Origin: Pseudomonadota bacterium
GTDB taxonomy: Bacteria; Pseudomonadota; Alphaproteobacteria; Sphingomonadales; Sphingomonadaceae
Direction: 5' to 3'
Assembly (NCBI GenBank): GCA_023432995.1
Contig: JAEZES010000274.1
Location: 1-27,923, forward strand
DNA length: 27,923 nt
Shown here: positions 23,312 through 27,923 of the stretch, piece after piece
How the letters are laid out: every line of letters starts with the position of its first letter
Position numbering within the stretch: the stretch's first letter is position 1
Program-made: the position numbers and the translations under genes
Notes under the pieces: model-generated
Told to the model about the DNA's origin: nothing
What the model saw: only the letters and a program-made list of their open reading frames with translations
The model's database searches: none

Positions 23312-23472
23312 CCGTCTTCAGGCGCGGCTTCGGCCTCGTCTTCGACAGCGGCCCCAAGCGATTGCCACACCAGCCCGAGCGCCGCACCGAAGACCGCCGC
23401 CGCGACCAGGGCGAGCGCCATCCAGCCGACATGGAGCGGCTCGTTGCGCTTGCTGGGCGGACCTAGGGTCAT
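23308..23472 (-). CDS. 54-residue single-span membrane protein
   Basis: The short frame reads MTLGPPSKRNEPLHVGWMAL, then one hydrophobic segment at about residues 17-37 (ALVAAAVFGAALGLVW), and ends in an acidic tail (EDEAEAAPEDG). AGGAAG lies about 8 bases before ATG 23472. The predicted topology is a cytosolic basic N-terminus, a single span and an acidic tail. The function is unknown. The gene is divergent from acnA with 114 bp between starts, and its stop is interlocked with the transporter stop. Clean domain boundaries, a ribosome binding site and interlocked stops support a real gene. Confidence 0.75.
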   Translation of the reverse strand: MTLGPPSKRNEPLHVGWMALALVAAAVFGAALGLVWQSLGAAVEDEAEAAPEDG

Positions 23473-23507
23473 GCGACGATCTTCCTGCCGGCGCTACCCT
23501 TGACCTC

Positions 23508-23572
23508 GCGCGTGCGAACGCGCAAGCGCCAGCGCAAATCCGGCCCTCTCGCGGCCGGGACGGCAAATCCGG
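23508..23572 (+). promoter_or_regulatory. repeat and hairpin region in the acnA leader
   Basis: The bases before acnA carry GCGCGT/ACGCGC with a GCGA tetraloop (23508-23523), CCGGCC/GGCCGG with a 7-base loop (23540-23545 and 23553-23558), and the 10-bp direct repeat GCAAATCCGG (23534-23543 and 23563-23572). The second repeat runs into the ribosome binding site GGAGG. A TTGACC (23500-23505) just upstream could be a -35 box, without a clear -10. Confidence 0.4.
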
Positions 23573-23586
23573 AGGACCGCTCGCCC

Positions 23587-26259
<2,673 letters not shown>

Positions 26260-26284
26260 CAGCGCCAGCCCCCGCGAGCGGCGG

Positions 26285-27037
26285 TCAGTCGGCCAGCCAG
26301 TCGTCGATCAGCGCGGCGAACCGGCCCGGCGCGGTTTCCGGCAGCATGTGGTCGGCGTCGTCGACCAAAATCAGGCGCGCGCCGGGGATCGCGCGCGCCA
26401 CCGCCCGCGAAGTGACCGCAAACAACGGCCGCGTTTGCGCGCCCATCGCCACGGTGACCGGCACTCCGATCCGGCCGAGGTCGGCGGCGGAGATCGGCGC
26501 GGGTGGGCCGCCTCCGCCCATCAGCAGCGGCATGACACCGGCGCTGGCGAGGTAGCGTTCGCGCCGCTCCGGCGGCAGCGCCGCGAAGCATCCCGAGCCG
26601 CCCGAGCTCTCGAACAGCGCCTCGACGGACTTCCGCGGCCCGTCGCGATGCAGCGCTTCGGCCACTGGCGCAAAGGCCGCCTGTGCGTCTTCGCCGAACA
26701 CCCTGAAGTCCTCGGCGCTCTCGAGGTACGTGCTCAGGCCGGGCTCGTAGAGCAGCGCGCGCGCCACGAGGTCCGGTCGCTCGAGCAGCGCGGCGAGCGC
26801 GACGTGACACGAGTACGACCACGCCGCGACGGCAGCGGGCTTCGCGTCGGCGGTTTCGAGCCACTCGATGAGCTGCCGGCTGTGGACCGCCGTGCCGAAC
26901 CCGTCCGCGGCGAGCTCGGCGGCCGGGCCGAACGAGCGGAAGGTGGGCGTGACCACGCGAACCTCGCTCTGCAGGCTCGTCACGACCGGCTCCCATAGCG
27001 AGCCGTCACCGGGAGCGCCGTGGAGGAGGAAGAGCAT
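26285..27037 (-). CDS. alpha/beta hydrolase with unusual nucleophile elbow
   Basis: The 250-residue product begins directly with the first strand MLFLLHGAPGDGSLWEPVV (oxyanion-hole HG motif). The nucleophile elbow reads AWSYS (72-76) in place of the usual GxSxG, so the predicted catalytic Ser74 is flanked by Ala and Ser. The catalytic His is His230 in VDDADHMLPE. The acidic residue is not obvious: the position after strand 7 reads VAMGAQTRPLF (195-205). A lid region lies around 105-185. The likely role is hydrolysis of an ester or similar small molecule, though the altered elbow could mean a changed or lost reaction. The gene is divergent from the rhodanese-like gene with 152 bp between. Confidence 0.85.
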   Translation of the reverse strand: MLFLLHGAPGDGSLWEPVVTSLQSEVRVVTPTFRSFGPAAELAADGFGTAVHSRQLIEWLETADAKPAAVAAWSYSCHVALAALLERPDLVARALLYEPGLSTYLESAEDFRVFGEDAQAAFAPVAEALHRDGPRKSVEALFESSGGSGCFAALPPERRERYLASAGVMPLLMGGGGPPAPISAADLGRIGVPVTVAMGAQTRPLFAVTSRAVARAIPGARLILVDDADHMLPETAPGRFAALIDDWLAD

Positions 27038-27069
27038 CGTTAACCGCCGAGAGAAGTTGGGAAGGTGCC

Positions 27070-27097
27070 GTCCCGGTAGAGGGTCCGCCGGGACCCT
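27070..27097. other. two mutually exclusive hairpins between divergent genes
   Basis: GTCCCGG (27070-27076) can pair with CCGGGAC (27088-27094). Alternatively AGGGTCC (27080-27086) can pair with GGACCCT (27091-27097) around a GCCG loop. The two stems share bases and cannot coexist. The element lies 33 bases from the hydrolase start on one side and 93 bases from the rhodanese-like start on the other. It carries no T-run. Confidence 0.35.
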
Positions 27098-27189
27098 TCA
27101 ATGTCGGTCGGAAGCGCCGGACGTGGTCGATTGCTGTTCATCGCCGGTAGCCGGACCCGGAGCAGCATGGCGGCGCAAGGAGGTGCCGT

Positions 27190-27708
27190 ATGACTAGCAT
27201 CTTTCGCGTGTCGACGCTCGTGGCCGTCCTCTCGGCATTCGCGGTGCCGGTTTGGGCGCAAGGCGCGCCCGAGAACCCGCTCATCGACTTTCAGGGTTTC
27301 GTGGAGCTCGCCGGCGAGGTCGCCGAGTATCGCGAGCATCGCCGCCTGCCGTGGGACGAGTTTGCCACCCGGGCCCGCAGCGAGGGCGCGATCCTGCTCG
27401 ACGCGCGCTCCGAGAGCGCCTTCGCGCAGGGCCACCTCGAAGGGGCGATCAACCTGCCGCTGCCCGACTTCGCCGCCGAGCGGCTCGCCGAAGTGCTCGG
27501 CCCGGACCGCGATCGCCCGGTCTACATCTACTGCAACAACAACTTCGCCGACGACCGGCCGCCGGTGGTGATCAAGAAGCTCGAGCTGGCGCTGAATATC
27601 CCGACGTTCATCAACCTGGTCGGCTACGGCTACGGCAACGTGTGGGAGCTGGGCGAGGTCATCCGCACCCACGGTCCGGGCGTGCGATGGGTGTCCGGCG
27701 GCGGCTGA
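27190..27708 (+). CDS. exported rhodanese-like domain protein
   Basis: The 172-residue product has a signal peptide (MTSIFRVSTLVAVLSAFAVPVWAQ, cut near 23). A single rhodanese-like domain follows: ILLDARSESAFAQGHLEGAINLPLPDF (68-94) and the Cys115 active-site strand VYIYCNNNF. The active loop is CNNNFADDRPP, not the usual CRxGxR, followed by LELALNIPTFINLVGYGYGNVWELG. I recall YCNNNF-type rhodanese-like proteins in other bacteria. Cys115 could carry a persulfide, but the loop difference makes the substrate unclear. AGGAGGT is about 5 bases upstream of ATG, a perfect ribosome binding site, so it is probably well expressed. It should act in the periplasm. Confidence 0.88.
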   Translation: MTSIFRVSTLVAVLSAFAVPVWAQGAPENPLIDFQGFVELAGEVAEYREHRRLPWDEFATRARSEGAILLDARSESAFAQGHLEGAINLPLPDFAAERLAEVLGPDRDRPVYIYCNNNFADDRPPVVIKKLELALNIPTFINLVGYGYGNVWELGEVIRTHGPGVRWVSGGG

Positions 27709-27719
27709 GCGCCGGGCGA

Positions 27720-27753
27720 TGAAGGGCGGCCGCAGTCCCTGGACCGCCCTTCA
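27720..27753 (+). terminator. possible terminator after the rhodanese-like gene
   Basis: TGAAGGGCGG (27720-27729) and CCGCCCTTCA (27744-27753) form a perfect 10-bp stem with a 14-base loop, 11 bases after the stop codon. The position suits a terminator, but no T-run follows (CTCCCGTGG), so termination by this alone is uncertain. Confidence 0.5.
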
Positions 27754-27923
27754 CTCCCGTGGCCCCGGTCGCGCCGCGCCCCGGAGCCGCGCCGCCGGCA
27801 GCGGCGACATCGCGCCGCACGGCCTGTCGCGACGCAGGGATCGGCGCCTGGCCTAGCGAACGGGACGCGTCGCGCCTTTCCGATCGCGCCGATTGTTTTG
27901 CAGAGGACGCCGAGCGAGCGGTC
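27754..27923. other. no recognisable gene at the right edge
   Basis: The last 170 bases contain no convincing gene. A GTG-started frame (27759 to the edge) and minus-strand frames remain open, but they have Arg/Ala/Gly-rich compositions typical of shadow translation and no ribosome binding site. A gene beginning beyond the edge cannot be excluded. Confidence 0.4.

Noticed and set aside
27759..27923. GTG-started frame open to the right edge
   Set aside because: No ribosome binding site and Ala/Arg/Pro-rich sequence; insufficient length to judge.

Overview
This is a dense, high-GC chromosomal stretch from an alphaproteobacterium. Sphingomonadales (Sphingomonas/Erythrobacter-like) is the best guess. 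The guess rests on gene content (MoxR-DUF58-SpoIIM-RDD operon, a very long TonB receptor ending in Phe, TIGR02281-type retropepsin, AcnA, paired L,D-transpeptidases) and on codon bias; no rRNA or marker gene confirms it. I see no tRNA, rRNA, CRISPR array, insertion sequence, phage gene or integration site. The window reads as core or near-core chromosome, not a mobile island.

Layout. (1) 2-4343, plus: a translationally coupled operon of an upstream gene tail, MoxR AAA+ ATPase, DUF58 protein, SpoIIM/DUF95 membrane protein and RDD membrane protein. (2) 4340-5787, minus: exported isoaspartyl peptidase/asparaginase followed by a broken PAP2-type phosphatase gene. (3) 5814-6808, plus: two GNAT acetyltransferases, the second probably starting at CTG. 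(4) 6805-10293, minus: SAM methyltransferase, flavin-reductase-like protein and Kef-type K+/H+ antiporter. (5) 10371-14104: strong terminator, an 1118-residue TonB-dependent receptor, and its long structured leader and repeat-bearing promoter region. (6) 14125-16644: a Crp/Fnr regulator divergent from a class A FAD monooxygenase. (7) 16689-20907, plus: ispG, SSAT-like GNAT, retropepsin-like protease, glycosyltransferase-like protein, Tat-type L,D-transpeptidase and a small DUF2314-like protein. (8) 20909-22255, minus: a YcbB/LdtD-like L,D-transpeptidase. (9) 22427-26259: EamA-type transporter, a 54-residue membrane protein (minus) and aconitase A. (10) 26285-27708: an alpha/beta hydrolase divergent from an exported rhodanese-like protein. 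The last ~215 bases hold only a weak hairpin.

How the genes relate. Region 1 is likely an envelope module in which MoxR remodels a vWA-like partner together with two membrane proteins. Regions 7-8 bring together a lipid-precursor enzyme (IspG) and several envelope enzymes, including L,D-transpeptidases of two families. Regions 5-6 may form an uptake and oxidation unit under the Crp/Fnr protein, but only adjacency supports that.

I found no clear undescribed defence or biosynthetic system. The least explained parts are the methyltransferase/flavin-reductase-like pair, the TonB receptor leader and promoter, the L,D-transpeptidase/DUF2314-like cluster, and the decayed PAP2 gene.
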